Shown: positions 51,701 to 63,911 of the stretch, in pieces
How the letters are laid out: each line of letters opens with the position of its first letter
Position numbering within the stretch: the first letter of the stretch is position 1
NCBI GenBank assembly: GCA_900291925.1
Contig: UWYS01000015.1
Location: 496,001-560,000 of the forward strand
Direction of reading: 5' to 3'
DNA length: 64,000 nucleotides
Source of the DNA: Thecaphora thlaspeos
Lineage: Eukaryota > Basidiomycota > Ustilaginomycetes > Urocystidales > Glomosporiaceae
Notes under the pieces: generated by a model
The model's database searches: none
Seen by the model: the letters and a program-made list of their open reading frames with translations, nothing else
What the model was told of the DNA's origin: nothing
Program-made: the position numbers and the translations under genes

Positions 51701-54700
51701 GACGAGATCCTCGAGTGCTTTGTCCCCTTGCTCAAGGTGCTCGGCGTCCATCTCTGGCGCGACGCGGCGCTGCTGCAAAAGCTCTGCCGGCTCACCAAGG
51801 TCGGCCTCAAGCTGGCGACGTCGGACGGCGACGTCGCCAAGCGCACCGCCTGGCTTGACGTGCTGCGCTACCACCTCCTCCCCGCCCTCTCGCTCTCGCC
51901 GTCGAACCTGGGACTGATGGGCGAGGTATGGATGGCGGTGCGGACGCTCTCGTACCAGGACCGCTTCGGACTGTACGGCCAGTGGAAGAACGACCTTTAC
52001 CGGATTCCCGAGCTGCGCGCGGTCCAGGCCGAGACGGAGAAGGAGGCCAAGGGGATTCTTAAACGGATCAGCAAGGACAACGTGAAGCTGTCCGGCCGCA
52101 ATTTGGCCAAGGCATCGCACTCGAACCCGACCGTCTTTTTCACCGTCGCGCTCAACCAGGTCCAGGCATACGACAACCTCATTCACCCGCTCGTCGAATC
52201 GGCCAAGTACCTCTCGGACTGGGAATACGACATCTTTAGCTACAACCTCATCGACGCGCTTAGCAATCCGGAAAAGGAGCGCACCAAGCAGGACGGGACC
52301 AACATCAGCCTCTGGCTCAAGAGCCTTGCGTCGTTCTGCGGGACGCTGTTTAAGCGGTACGCCATGATGGACTGCACGCCCGTGCTTCAGTACCTCGTCA
52401 ATCAGCTCAAGGCCAACAATTCCAAGGACCTCGTCATCGTGACCGAGCTCATCATGAAGATGTCAGGGATCGAGCCGCTGGCCAATCTCGCCGACGGTCA
52501 GGTGGCCGCGCTGACGGGAGGGCGTCACCTGCGCATGGAGGCGATGATGGCCGCCAACGCCGTCAGCGGGAGCAAGGAGCGCCTCTTCTACCGGCGCTCC
52601 GGGCACCGCCTGATGTCGGCGCTCAGCGCGAGCCGGCTGGCCATCCCGCTGCTGATCCTCGTCGCCCAGCAGCGCCAGGCCTGCATCCACCTCGTCCCCG
52701 AGAGCGAGGCCCACCTCAAGTACCTCGGCAACCTCTACGACTCGAGCCAGGAGGTGCTGCTGCAGTACGTCGAGTTTCTCCACAATCACCTCGAGCCGCC
52801 CATCTACAGCGAGCTCGTCCCGTCGCTCGAAGCGCTCTGCTGCCGCTTCGGCATCGAGCCGGCGATGGCCTTCCACATCTCGCGCCCCAAGCTCGGCTAC
52901 AGCATGAGGCTGATCGACGCCGCCGAGGCCGAGAAGCGCCTGCGCGCCGAGCTGACGGCCAGCAAGAAAAAGGGGGCCGCCAAACCTTCCACCTCTTCTA
53001 CGACGGTGATGACCACTACGAGCACCGTCCCGGAAGAGCCGCAGGCGGCGACGGCGACGGGCAAGGAAGATGATACGGCGAGCAGGAGAGAGGAGACAGC
53101 AACGACGACCGCTACCACTATGACGGCGGACATCGTCATGGAGGACGTTGTCGCCGAGACCGAGACCGAGACCGAGATTGAGATTGAGACCAAGACTGCC
53201 GCCGCCGTCGAAGGACCTACCGAGATCGCGAGGGGCCCATGGCACTCTGGCCTGGCGGACGCGGTCGATGCGGCCCGGAAAATGCTGCCGGAAGAGGTCC
53301 ATGCTTCGCTCGGCCTCCACTTTTACGTCACTTTCTGGCAGTTGAGCTTGGCCAGCATCAACGTTCCGACCGAGCGCTACCACCAGGAGACGAAGCGGCT
53401 CAATCAGCTGGCGCGTGAATCGCCTGAGGATCAGCGGAAACGGCTCTCGGACACCATCTCGCAGCTCAACGCCGAGCTCAAGGAGCAGATGAAGGCGCAC
53501 GAGGCCACGCGAAAGCGGTTAATGGCGGAAAGGGATCACTGGTTCGACGACGCGGCCGAGCGCGGCAGCATCGCCGTCCAGATGATCCAGCACTGCCTCT
53601 TCCCCCGCGCGCTCCTCTCAGCGACCGACGCCATCTTCGCCGGCAAGTTCATCAAGTCGATGCACGGCCTCGGGGCCCGCAACTTTTCCAGTCTCACCGT
53701 CTACGACAAGGTCTTTGCCGAGCACGTTGCCGCTACCGTGTTTGCATCGACCGAGAACGAGGCGCGCAATTACTCGCGCTTCCTCCACACCGTGCTGGCG
53801 GACCTCAGCCCGTGGCACAAGAGCGCTGAGCGCTACCGCAAGGAGGCGATTGGCAACAGGCTGCCCGGCTTCCAGATGCGCTGGGAGGATCGGCACGGTG
53901 GCGAAGATATTCCAAGCGCCGCCATGGTTAGCTGGGAGCAGTTCCGCCAGATTTATCGCAAGTGGCAGGACTGCCTGCACTCGGCATTCCGCTCCTGCCT
54001 CACCTCGAAGGAGTACATGCGGATCCGCAACGCCATCGTCATCATGACGCGGATATCGCCCTTCTACCCGCTGCTGGAGAGCCAGGGTAACGAGATGCTG
54101 GCCGTCGTCGAAAAGGTGGGCGCGAGCGAGCAGCGCGGCGATCTCAAGGTGCTCGCGCTTGGCCTGCTCGCCACGCTCAAGGCGCGCAAGAAGGACTGGC
54201 TGCCCACCGCGCTGACCGCCCGCAAGGATCAGACCGGCACCAGCTCGCAGAGCCAAGGACAGTCGTCCGCGGCGTCGGCAGCAAAGTCGACACCGCCGCC
54301 ATCGCCGCCCCCAGTAGCGGCCTCCGCTGTCAAGGGCAGGGCCACACCCCCGGTATCGGCATCATCTTCGTCCAACTTCGGTCTGCCGACCAGGCCGGGC
54401 CTCGAGAGGAGCCCGCTCAGCCAGGGGCTGGTCAACGGCAGGGACCAGCACGCCTCGTCGAAGCAGGACCAACAGCTGAAGCCCGTGACGGCGAACGGCG
54501 AACGCGACGGCGCCGAAGCCGGAAAGCCGACCACCGCAGCCGAGCAGCAGCAGCATACGCTGGAATCCGCCGTGCCTACCAGATCGGGCCAAACCGCAGA
54601 GCCGCCACGAGGACCCAGCAACGATCGCGACCGCGACCGCGGCCGCAATTCGTCGGGGACGTCGACGCCGTTGTGCCAGGCACCCGGCGGCCGCAGCTCC

Positions 54701-56677
54701 CCGCTGCCTGTGGCCCGCGACCGTAGAAATGGAAACGGAGCGTCTGTTGCGGATGCTGGCGCCGCAGCATCGCCCGCCAACGCCACCCGGGGCGATGGAG
54801 GCGCGCGCGAGATCCGCGGCGCCGTCTCGGCGGCCCGCCAGGCGGCGCTCGATAGCATGAACCCTCCCAGAAGCCCTGCATCGACGCAAAGTGCACAAGC
54901 CGCGCGCGACCGGGGCGCTGCTGCGGCCGCCGCAGCGTCATCAGCCGGCGGCCCCAATGATAGACGCGGCGCGTCTGGTCGACCTAGCAACGATTTCGCT
55001 CCGAACGATGCGTGCTCGACGCAGCCGTCGCCCCGACACTCGGCTGCAGCGTCCAGGGACGTCTCGCCGAGCTTCACCGCTATCGCCAGTGCGTCGAGAA
55101 GAGGCTCCAGCCGAGCCGGCAGCGTCGAGTCCACGCAGTCACACTCTCGCTCGGCCTCGGGCTCGACGCGCGATCGGGACCGCGATCACCGGGAACGCGA
55201 AAGGGACCGGGATCGTGCCGACGCCTCAAGCGACGGTCGACGGGATCGCGGCGACAAGGAGAGGGAGAGGGATCGAGACCGGAACAATCGCGATCACCGC
55301 AGCGGCGCGACTGGTTCTGCTGCCAGAGGCGGCCGAAGGGAGCGGGAACGAGAGGTGTCTCACCGCGAGCGGGATCGCGAGCGTGAAAAGGCAGACAAGC
55401 CTCGAGACCGAGACCGGGAGCGCGACCGCGACCGCGATCGAGACCAAGACCGAGCTGGCGGAAGCGTCAGCGGCAAGGCCGGCAGGGACCGTGATGACCG
55501 CGGCGAGAAACGCGACCGTAGCGAGCGCCGCCGTGGCGGGGCCGACAACGCACCGAGCTCTGGCGGTGACCGAGACCGCGATCGAGACCGCGACCGCGAC
55601 AACAGGCGAGGCAGAGGCGGGGGTGCTGCCATCACCGCACTTGCGGGGGAGGCCGGCTCTTCCGCTCAGAGTCCCGCTGTCGCCGCGTCGACGCCCCTGC
55701 TTGGGCCTCGCGACCGTAGCGGACGCGGACGGGGCGGCGGCGATGGAGGTGACGCGGCCGGTAAGCGGAAGCGCGGAGGCGAACGGGACGAGCCCACCGA
55801 CCAACACCGAAAGCTTCCCACCGGCCCGGCGGCGTTACGGGCTGGGCCTGCAGGAGGCAATGACTCTTTCACTGCGGGCTCCGCTTCCGATGCCTCCGCC
55901 GCCAACGCTCGGCCTAGCGGCCCTGCGAACCCTGCAAGGCGCATTGACGAGGGCACGCCGGATCGCCAACACGACGAAGCTTCCAGCGGAGCAGCCGCGA
56001 CGGCAGGAAAGAAACGCTCCCTTGCCGACCGCCTGAGCGGAACCGGAGGAGATGGCGGAGGGGGAGGTGGTGGTGGTGGTGGGCGGGGCACCGACACGCC
56101 AACCCGGGCACGGAGCCCCGACTCGGCGGCAGCCGTCAGCGAGAGCGGCAACAAGCGCGTCAAGATCACCCGCACGGCCAAGTATGCTCCCGGGGGAGGA
56201 GGGGGTAGCGTCGACTCGATTTCGTCGACGGCGGCTGCGGCGGCTCGAAGCTCGCCTTTGCCCGCCCAGATGTCCGGTGCGAACGCGACTTCAATGGAAC
56301 AGAGGGCGAGAGCAGGATGGGACGCTTCTCCTTCCGCCGTCGCCTCGCCCGCCACGCCTACCCAACAGCAGCAGCAGCCGCGACCGGCCCAGCAACAGCA
56401 ACAGCAGCAGCAACACCAAAAGCCACCGAGTGGCCCTAGAGTTTCCCATCCCTTGCCCGCCCCGCCGCGATACGGTGGCGGCGCAGGTGGTGGCGGTGGC
56501 GGCTTCGTCGACGATCGGAGATACGACGGACGTGGCGGTGGCGGTGGTGGACAGAACACGCCTAGCGGCCGAGATGGACGGCACCGAGGAAACGACGGCG
56601 GAGGCGGAGGAGGAGGAGGATCGAGGGACGGCCGGACCAAGGACCGGAGCGCGCGGAGAGCCGGTACCGGACGCTGA
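48705..56677 (+). CDS. THO2: THO complex subunit 2
   Basis: Largest scaffold of the THO/TREX complex that couples transcription with mRNA packaging and export. The main exon, 50303-56677, is uninterrupted (about 2,124 codons). Family motifs: QQKFNLLREENEGYSGLI, IQALIGYFDLDANRVLDI, LLPALSLSPSNLGLMGEVW, SYQDRFGLYGQWKNDLY, SHSNPTVFFTVALNQVQAYDN (split), FSYNLIDALSNPEKE and LSDWEYDIF. Proposed upstream exons: 48705-48796, 49028-49427 (VVDLTLDLVWSIDVEIDT) and one starting near 49814, whose 3' end is uncertain. A low-complexity insert lies near 52965-53220. From about 54240 the tail is disordered, with an Arg/Asp/Glu mixed-charge block (55155-55620), Gly runs and Gln runs. Between 49815 and 49890 another frame looks more protein-like (FVEATSTDGSEEDLWMRLD), so a compensated indel is possible there. 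The main exon is secure; the 5' exons are tentative. Confidence 0.9.
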
Positions 56678-57140
56678 GCAGGGACTCGACCTGAAATGCC
56701 GTATTACCTCCCGGCTCCCTCATCGCTCGTCGGTACGCATGCCTTCGTCGGCCTGGCCCGGCTCTACACCTTTCTATGTATCCTTGTCTGGTCTATTCTG
56801 GCCAATCACGACAACCAACAAATGACACCGGTCCCTCTTGACGACGGCTCGAACATGCGTGGCTCCCCTGACCTCACAGCCTTGCCGCTCTAGCCGTCAG
56901 CTGCTGGCACTGTTGCTTGTGCCGCCGTCTGTCTGTGTGGAAGCTCAACCATCCTTCCAGTCTCTCCAAGACCTTTAGCGCATCGCACTTTAACGCGCGC
57001 TGGTTGTACGTCCTATGCTGGTCCCTGGTCTCCTCTCTGCTCATCAGCCAGTCCATCTCGTCGTCGCAATGTATTCGCATGATATCTTTGAAATCCCTCT
57101 CGATGCATTCGCGTCGTATCGTCCATAGTATCGTTTCGGA
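56678..57140. other. Intergenic region, convergent 3' ends
   Basis: About 460 bp between the THO2 stop and the presumed end of the next minus-strand gene. No gene recognised. Confidence 0.5.
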
Positions 57141-57903
57141 TTATTGGTCGTCGTCATCGGAGGAGGATCGCGTATCGAAGCAGAGACGCGTTGAGAAGTA
57201 GGCGGTGAAATGGGAGAGGAGCGTTGCAAGCGGGATGGAAGAGAGGGTGGAAGAGGAGAAGAAAGATGCCATTAGGTGTATACCGAGGTAGGTGTAGAAC
57301 TGAGAGAGATCGGAAGATAGATAGCGAGAGAGGGGAAAAAGTGGACGGACAGGGTGGTGGGATTGGTAGAAGTGGATAAAAGGAACATGTGACCGCCGAT
57401 GCGGAGGGTATGGGTGTACGTGCCTCTGGAGTTGAACGAGGACGTGGTAGGGAAGAAGACGGTGTCGGTGTCGGTAACGCAGCAACGGTCGAGGCATCGT
57501 AGAAGGTCGTTTCGGCTTCGCAGGATCGCGGTTCGCATCGGTGTCGTTTGTCGTCGTTGCTGACATCGTTGAAGGTGGATTGAGAGGTGGACGGTCCTCG
57601 ACTGGTCGCTGTGCTGGGTGGAGACGGTAGGCCTCCGATATCCCTCTCGCTCTCTCTTGCCTTTCCCTTTGCCGTGCGACTCTTTTCCCTCTCCCTGTAC
57701 CGGAGTAGCCTGCGTCGTTTTCTAGCATTGTAGACATAGTTTTGACAGTTGTTGCCCCAATCTGCTTGGACCCAGTTGGCCAATGGGACATGGTTGAGGA
57801 GGTGATGGTTATCTTGCCGTAGATTCGAGGGGTCGGACATGGTCAGGGGTGATGTCCAGGGTGTATTGAAGCTGGAGGGAGGGAGGAGGGTAGGAGTCGC
57901 CAT
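57141..57903 (-). CDS. Uncertain gene, exon structure unresolved
   Basis: An open frame from 57903 (or the ATG at 57840) encodes HHLLNHVPLANWVQADWGNN, NYVYNARKRRRLLRYRERE and ETTFYDASTVAALPTP. These look like real protein with a basic cluster. Downstream the protein-like signal passes to another frame (TYTHTLRIGGHMFLLSTSTN) and then, after a TCTCAG acceptor at about 57309, to FYTYLGIHLMASFF and an acidic end DTRSSSDDDDQ with a stop at 57141. At least one intron or frame change is needed and I could not settle it. No family recognised. Confidence 0.35.
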
Positions 57904-59403
57904 GTCAGCGACTACTCCCTGCCGAGGAACATGTGGAAGGAGCCGGCGGCATGGCTCACAAGAGAGGTACGGGTATCGTCGCTGGTCGGTCGGTATAACC
58001 TGTGAGATGGAGCTGAGGAACAAGGCGATACTACCTTGCTGCTCTCGCTGCCTGGAGCGCTACCGCAGCGGAGCTGACAAAGTTTTGCTTCGATATCATC
58101 TCGAGCTCGTCCATCGCTCGTTTGGCTGAGCAGTGAAAAGCGAGGATGGAGGTGGATGGATTCAAAGGGAACGCTACCCGTCGTCGTACAAGCTCTGGCT
58201 GAGATGAGCTTGATCCTGCGCCTAGCTTCGGAGGGGAGGGAGGGAGGGAGGGAATTTTGCTAAGCTCGAGAAGGCGTACGACAAAGGCGTTCGGGGCTCA
58301 TCAAGTGGGTGCGGCGCACGACAGTCCGTGCTGGGCCGTGCCGTGTCGTCTCGAGAAAGATATATGAGCGCTCGAGAGGGCGGGCGGTGGCCGTCGTCGA
58401 ACGGTCGCGCAACGGTAATACGACAGATAGCGACGGTCCGCGTCTTTGCGGCGGGCCGGTCTGTGAGAGGATCACGTCGACGACCTTGGTGTCGTCACAT
58501 CGACGACGAACCCGGTGGTTTGCGGTGGGGTTGATGCGCTTTTGCGTTGAACTGCGAATTGCAAAGGGCACAAGGGAGGAAGGGCGAGGTCGAGGTCGAG
58601 CGAGCTGACGTCGATGCAGATGGCGCCACCCTCGCACAAGAGCTGCAGTACCGCAAGCCCAAGCTCCTCCCCTCCCCTCCTCCCACCCTCAGCAAGATCA
58701 TCACCCTCACCTCTGGCGCTTCGGAGCGACCGACCAAGAGTCAAGGCGCAACGTTGCGTACTGTATGTACCTTTGCCTTGCACGACGTTGCATCGTCTAG
58801 CCCGACGGCCGAAGGGAAATAAACCAAGCTTAGAAGTCAAACGTCGTATCTGCACGTCGTATCTGTCGAAAGACTGTCACAGGTCGAGACCATCGCGAGC
58901 GAGGTTCTCCTCGCTGAAAACGGTCGTGGACGACGGACTAGTAGCTCTGGCTCTCTACGTCTCAAGGGGAGAGCAAACCTCCGCCCTGGCCGCCTTGCGT
59001 CCGCGCCATCACCAGGATGGCAACCAACGTGTAACAGACGTACCATGCGCCGTCGGAGAGGTTCTCGTATCCATACGATGGGTAGCGTGCATGGTCAGAA
59101 GGGTACGATGCAGTTGCTCTTCGACCTCGGTTCGAGGTGAGTCGAAGGCTAGCGGGGCACAGTCTTACCTTGCTCCACTACCACGATGGACAGACGAACG
59201 AAGGGCGTCGACTGGACTTTGGGTCCTCTCTGTGCCTCTCCCAACCTCGCCTCTCGGAAGGTGGAATGACGATCCGTTCGACGAGCAACACACTCGAGCT
59301 CGTGCAAGACTGGTCCTGGGACGAGCGAGCAAAGGACAGTGAGAATTGCAAGGCACTACGATCAAGATGCAGGCGTATGGAGAGACTGGCTGGGTGGATG
59401 CAT
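57904..59403. other. Region without a supported gene
   Basis: About 1.5 kb. A plus-strand frame at 58547-58822 (LAQELQYRKPKLLPSPPPTL) has some protein-like character but no recognisable motif or splice partner, so it is not called. A GGGA run occurs at about 58233-58252. Confidence 0.45.
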
Positions 59404-59999
59404 CTACTTTTGTTGGCCCATCATCTTTGCGCTGTCGAGGGGGGAGGGGGGAGGGGGGGGGGGGCGAAAAGAGGGTAGACGTCAAGGTCATGACTGTCAG
59501 ATGCATTAAGACAATCTGGAAGCATGCGAGGGAGATGGGGAGGGTGAAAACTCACTTTTCTTCCGTAAACCTCGCGCCGATCCTCTCGCTATGTTTGAGG
59601 AACTTGAGCGTGCAATTGGTCACGCACATCTCCTACTTGCACGCAGAAAGGATCGTCAGGATCGTCAGGATCGTCAGGATCGTCATCGTTGTAGAAAATC
59701 AAGGGTAGGGGGGTGAACGCGTACTGACCTCCTTTGTGGATAGGGCCTTGGACGTGAAGTCGTTGCAGCAGGACTCGAAGCATCGTTCGACGAGACCGGT
59801 GTAGAGACGCATAAAGTCCTTCATCTGCTTCTGCTCGATGACGCGGTGCATCGCCTGTTGCTCGGACGAGGACAAGTTCGAGACTGCATCGGATGGCGGG
59901 TGGGGCGAACGGGGGGGAAAGGTAAGACGTCAGTGAAGCGGTCCCTCGAGAAGACGAAGAGAAGCGGGAACAAAGGGAGGGGAAAGACTTACAGTCCAT
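59404..59999 (-). CDS. TIM9: Mitochondrial import chaperone Tim9
   Basis: Small Tim protein that with Tim10 escorts hydrophobic precursors across the intermembrane space. Four exons: 59999-59993 (only 7 nt, ATG GAC T), 59883-59729, 59632-59556 and 59431-59404. Phases agree at all junctions; 88 aa, the family length. Seen: EQQAMHRVIEQKQMKDFMRLY, YTGLVERCFESCCNDFTSKAL (first CX3C, with an extra Cys), KEEMCVTNCTLKFLKHSERIG (second CX3C) and the end ARFTEENAKMMGQQK. The last intron holds a long C/T tract (G-rich on +, 59440-59463), a likely polypyrimidine tract. Divergent from eIF6. Confidence 0.95.
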
Positions 60000-60522
60000 G
60001 TTGAATGTGTGTATGTATGTGTGATGGCGGTGCTGTGCGTGGGTGTGTGGACGAGCTGATGGAGGGGCGTTGGTGCACGGGGGCGGGGGCGGGGGCGGGG
60101 AGGACGTGGGCAAAAAGTGGTGGTACTCGGAAGACGGAAGACGGGAGACGGGAGACGGGAGACGGGAGACGGGACAGGCGACTCGTGATCGACTCCGAGT
60201 CACCGCCCGGTCCACAGTCACAGAGGCGCAGTCACACACACGTCACCGCAGAGTCAGAGAGAGGCCTCTCTCTCTCTTCTTCGCTCCCGCACGGGATTGC
60301 TTGGAATTGTCGCTGCTGCTGCTGCAAGACAAGCTAAGTATTGCGTTGGCTGCTCAGCCACCTTGCTCCTCTCCTATCCACCACCATCTTCTCTCCTCCA
60401 TAAAAGCGCCCCACCTGGTCGCACTCGGCCACCTCGCACGTCCACCTTCTCCTCTCGCGCTCTCCTTCCTCCCCACCTCGTCCACCGCCTACTCTCTACA
60501 CCTTCTCCTCCGCACCTGCACC
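60000..60522. promoter_or_regulatory. Divergent promoter region, TIM9 / eIF6
   Basis: 523 bp between the start codons at 59999 (-) and 60523 (+). It contains four G5-type runs (GGGGGCGGGGGCGGGGGCGGGG) within 60078-60100, a possible G-quadruplex. An 8-bp GAGACGGG array follows at about 60140-60173 and a CT run near 60263-60275. Promoter function inferred from position between two housekeeping genes. Confidence 0.55.
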
Positions 60523-60940
60523 ATGGCTGTTCGTGCCCAATTCGAAAACTCTTCCGAGATTGGCGTCTTTTCTCGTCTTACCAACGCCTACTGCCTCGTC
60601 GCCATCGGTGGCAGCGCCAACTTCTACTCCACCTTTGAGGCCGAGCTGGCCGACGTCATTCCCGTCGTGCACTGCTCCATCGCCGGTACGCGTCTCGTCG
60701 GTCGACTTACCGTCGGAAACAGGCACGGTCTCCTCGTACCCTCCACCACCACCGATCAGGAGCTCCAGCATCTCAGGAATAGCCTTCCCGACAGCGTTGC
60801 TATCCAGAGGGTGGAGGAGAGGTTGAGCGCGCTTGGAAACGTCATTGCTTGCAACGGTATCTATCCGAATCTGCCTCGAACCTGTCTTGTTCGACCAGCC
60901 CATTCTGACCTGATCCCCTTTTCTTTTCTCCTCTCTTCCT

Positions 60941-60978
<38 letters not shown>

Positions 60979-61407
60979 CAACTCGTCCGGACCACCACAG
61001 ACTACGTAGCCCTAGTCCACCCAGACCTCGACCGCGAAACGGAAGAAATCATTTCGGACGTGTTGAAAGTTGAAGTGTTCCGTCAAACGGTTGGCGACAA
61101 TGTCCTCGTCGGCTCCTACTCTGCCATTTCCAACCAAGGAGCCCTTACGCACCCCAAGACCTCTATGCAAGATCAAGATGAACTCTCCTCTCTCCTTCAA
61201 GTTCCCCTCGTAGCCGGAACGGTCAATCGTGGATCCGACCTCATCGGCGCCGGGTTGGTCGTGAATGATTTTGCCGCTTTCGTAGGAATGGACGCTACCG
61301 CTACCGAGATTAGCGTCATCGAGAGCGTGTTTAGGCTCAACGGTGGTCAGCAGAGTGGAGAGGTCGTCAATGAACTTCGGGATGCTCTCGTCGATACCTA
61401 CGCCTAG
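60523..61407 (+). CDS. TIF6: Eukaryotic translation initiation factor 6
   Basis: Anti-association factor for the 60S ribosomal subunit, needed for its biogenesis. Exons are 60523-60856 and 61001-61407, joining as [13 protein letters not shown] across a 144-bp intron with a (CT)n run at 60944-60974; 246 aa. Seen: [107 protein letters not shown] and [21 protein letters not shown] (split as motifs). All five pseudo-repeats are represented; the sequence is complete. Confidence 0.98.
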
Positions 61408-61760
61408 ACCACAGCAGACGACAGACCCCTCCAGGCTTGGTTTTCATTCGCTTTCGCCAATCCAACCGTCCCCCCCCCCCCCTCTGTGTGTATGTGTGTG
61501 TGTGTCTCGTAATCTTGTAACCTTTCTACTTCGTTACCAGAACCGTCCTCATTGCGACGCAGGAATACCCTCCATTCTACCCACCTCTCTAGTCCGTCTG
61601 ATCCTCACCTGCTTCGCTTCTCTTCACTCCAGACGGACCTTCTACCTCATTCCTTCCCTCCCCCTCGAGGGGGGGGGGAACTACAGATTGCCAGCTTTCA
61701 TTCAGCCATCTCTCTATGAAGCGAACGCGCACACGTTCGACGCCGCGTGAGCTTGACTAG
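61408..61760. other. Intergenic region between convergent genes
   Basis: About 350 bp holding the 3' UTRs of eIF6 and the glucosidase II beta gene. Contains a C run (61469-61482) next to a GTGT stretch (61484-61505) and a GA/G run near 61668. No gene. Confidence 0.55.
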
Positions 61761-63911
61761 TTACAACTCTACATGACCCATTTGCTCCGTCTTCTTCACC
61801 GTTTCCCTCTGCCCTCCCGCTGCCGTCGAGTCGTTCTTGCGTAAACACACGGCCGGCGTCGACACCTTGAACGAGTAGATGCACTTTTCCGCCTCAAACA
61901 CGTCCAGCACTGCGTTGGTCGTGTCGCACACCAGATCCACCTGTCGGTCAGCGAAGCAACAGAGGCGCGCAAAATGTCAGCTTTGCATAGATAAGGTCGT
62001 AATGCAAGGGGACAGGAGGGGAGGGATCAAAGGGGGGGGGGGGAACGTACGATGGCGCTGCGGTGTGGTCCTTGCCAGCATTTTTGGCCGTTGGTGTAGA
62101 TCTGTTGGAGCCAGTAGGCGTCCTGGTCTGGCGAAGAATCGCTGCGTGGGTTCCAGTTGGACCAGGTGCTGCAATGGGGCGACAGCATGCGCGAACGGGA
62201 GGGAAATCGTGAGACCAAGTTGGACTCAGCAAACTAGCCAGTGGCAGAAGACGATCGACAGTGGCGACGAGACGGCCGTGCTGCTACTCACCCGAGTGTC
62301 ACCTGAGCGTCGTGCTTGTTCGGGATTTGCTTGACCCGCCCAAAGAAGCAGTACTCGTACGTGTACTCGCCCATGTCCTTCTGTACGCACTTGTTCTCGA
62401 GCGCCTTGAATTCCATCTGGCGTCCGTACTTGGTGCCGAAGCTCTCGAGCTTGCCCTTGGTCGACGAGAGGTCCGCCTCGACCCTGCGCAGGCGGGCCTC
62501 GGCATCGTTGTGGGCGCGTCTGGCCAGCGCGACATTCTCCGGCTCCGAGCTACCGCCGTCGACACCGCCGCCGTTCTTGGGCCGCATGCGCTTGACGTCC
62601 TTGATGACGTTGGCCTTGATCAGCACGTCGAGGAGCGTGTCGACCATGGCCTCAAAGTAGGGGACCAAGGGGTCGGGCAGATACTCGTGGATGCGGAAGA
62701 GGAGGCCGGTGTCGACGTCCGAGACGACGTGCGAATCGCCCGCGCCCGCCAGGCCGCCGTCCATTAGCTCGAGCACGCTCGCCGTCGCGAGGTCCGTCAC
62801 CTTCTGCGCACTCCACTCGCCGTCGTCAAACAACTCCCGAACCTTGATGTTTTCCGCATTGATGTCGGCGTCCTTGTCGATCTCCGCCTGGTCGTCCTGG
62901 TCTCCTTGTTCTTCGGTCTTTGCGGAAGTGTCGATGCCGCGCCATTCCTTGTAGGCAACGACGGCGCCCTTGACGGCCATGTCCTGGTAGTTTGGGTTGT
63001 AGCCGCGCGCCAGGTCGTCGAGGAGCAGCGTGAGCGTCTTAAGCTCCTCTTTTAGCTTGGCGTTCTTGTCAACCAGCGTCTTCATGGCCGACTGGTGCGA
63101 CGTCAACGTGGCATAGAGCGCTGCAGAAGGGAAGGAGTCCAAAGGTGGAAAAGAAGGTCGGAGAACAGGCGCTGCGTCAGTCGGTCGGTCGGCCAGGGAG
63201 GGGGCGAGCGCATATTCCGGCAGAAGAGAGGCAAGGCCAGGGGTACGCACGTGTCTTGATCTTTGCGTCGATGACGGCCTTGTCCATGGACTCTGCCTGG
63301 TCGAGAGCGCGCCTGGTCCTCTGCTCGTTTTCTCTGGCCACTTGGATTTCGACCTCTAGCCTTACGAGGTCGCTCTCGAGCGTTTCGCGTTCCTTGTTGC
63401 CATCTGCGATGTAGCGGTCTCTGATCTTTGCACCGGCCTTGCGGATGTTTTCGAGCTCTGCGGCCCTTTTGCGATACTCCTTGCCGACCTTTTGGCAACG
63501 GTCTTGGCACTGCACCTTGCCGTCTGTCTCGTCTGAGCCGTCGCAGCACTCTGGGTCGCAGATGCCGTCGTTTACGCGGTTGGAGCGTAGGCGTGCGGGG
63601 ATGTGGCCCTTATTGTGGCAGTAGAAGGACGAGTTAGGGCATGCGGATGTGCCCGGCTCGTCGGAGCCGTCTGGACAGTCGCAGTAGTCGTCGTTTACGG
63701 CGGACCACTTTATGTCGAGGGAACCGTCGAGGCACTTCCAGCGCTGCTGTCCGTCCTGGTTGGTATAGGGGGTGTACTTGTGTGCGTCGGCGGGTGCTAC
63801 GCCGCGGACTACGTTGGACGACGAGGAGGAAGAGGAGGAGGAGGCCGAGGCGGACGCAGAGAAGGCAGAGGCAGCGACGCCAGCTGCGAGGGCGAGGTTG
63901 ACCTTGACCAT
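61761..63911 (-). CDS. GTB1: Glucosidase II beta subunit (PRKCSH family)
   Basis: ER-lumen regulatory subunit that keeps glucosidase II in the ER and recognises mannose on N-glycans during calnexin-cycle trimming. Four exons: 63911-63251, 63120-62292, 62168-62051 and 61940-61761; all phases agree; 595 aa. Seen: signal peptide with a Ser/Ala run, paired LDL-receptor-type Cys modules (DDYCDCPDGSDEPGTSAC, GICDPECCDGSDETDG), coiled coils with ENIRKAGAKIRDR and KNAKLKEELKTL, an acidic stretch, and a C-terminal MRH lectin domain (EYTYEYCFFGRVKQ, GTWSNWN, NGQKCWQGPHRSAIV, DLVCDTTNAVLDV, AEKCIYSFKVSTPAVC). It ends HVEL, a plausible HDEL-type ER-retrieval signal. Complete. Confidence 0.96.

Noticed and set aside
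54229..56640. Minus-strand frames of about 300 codons opposite the THO2 tail
   Set aside because: They are mirror images of the RD/RE and Gly-rich coding sequence, which stays open on the other strand because of codon bias.
58547..58822. Plus-strand 91-codon frame with some protein-like character
   Set aside because: No recognisable motif, neighbouring exon or splice partner; too weak to call.
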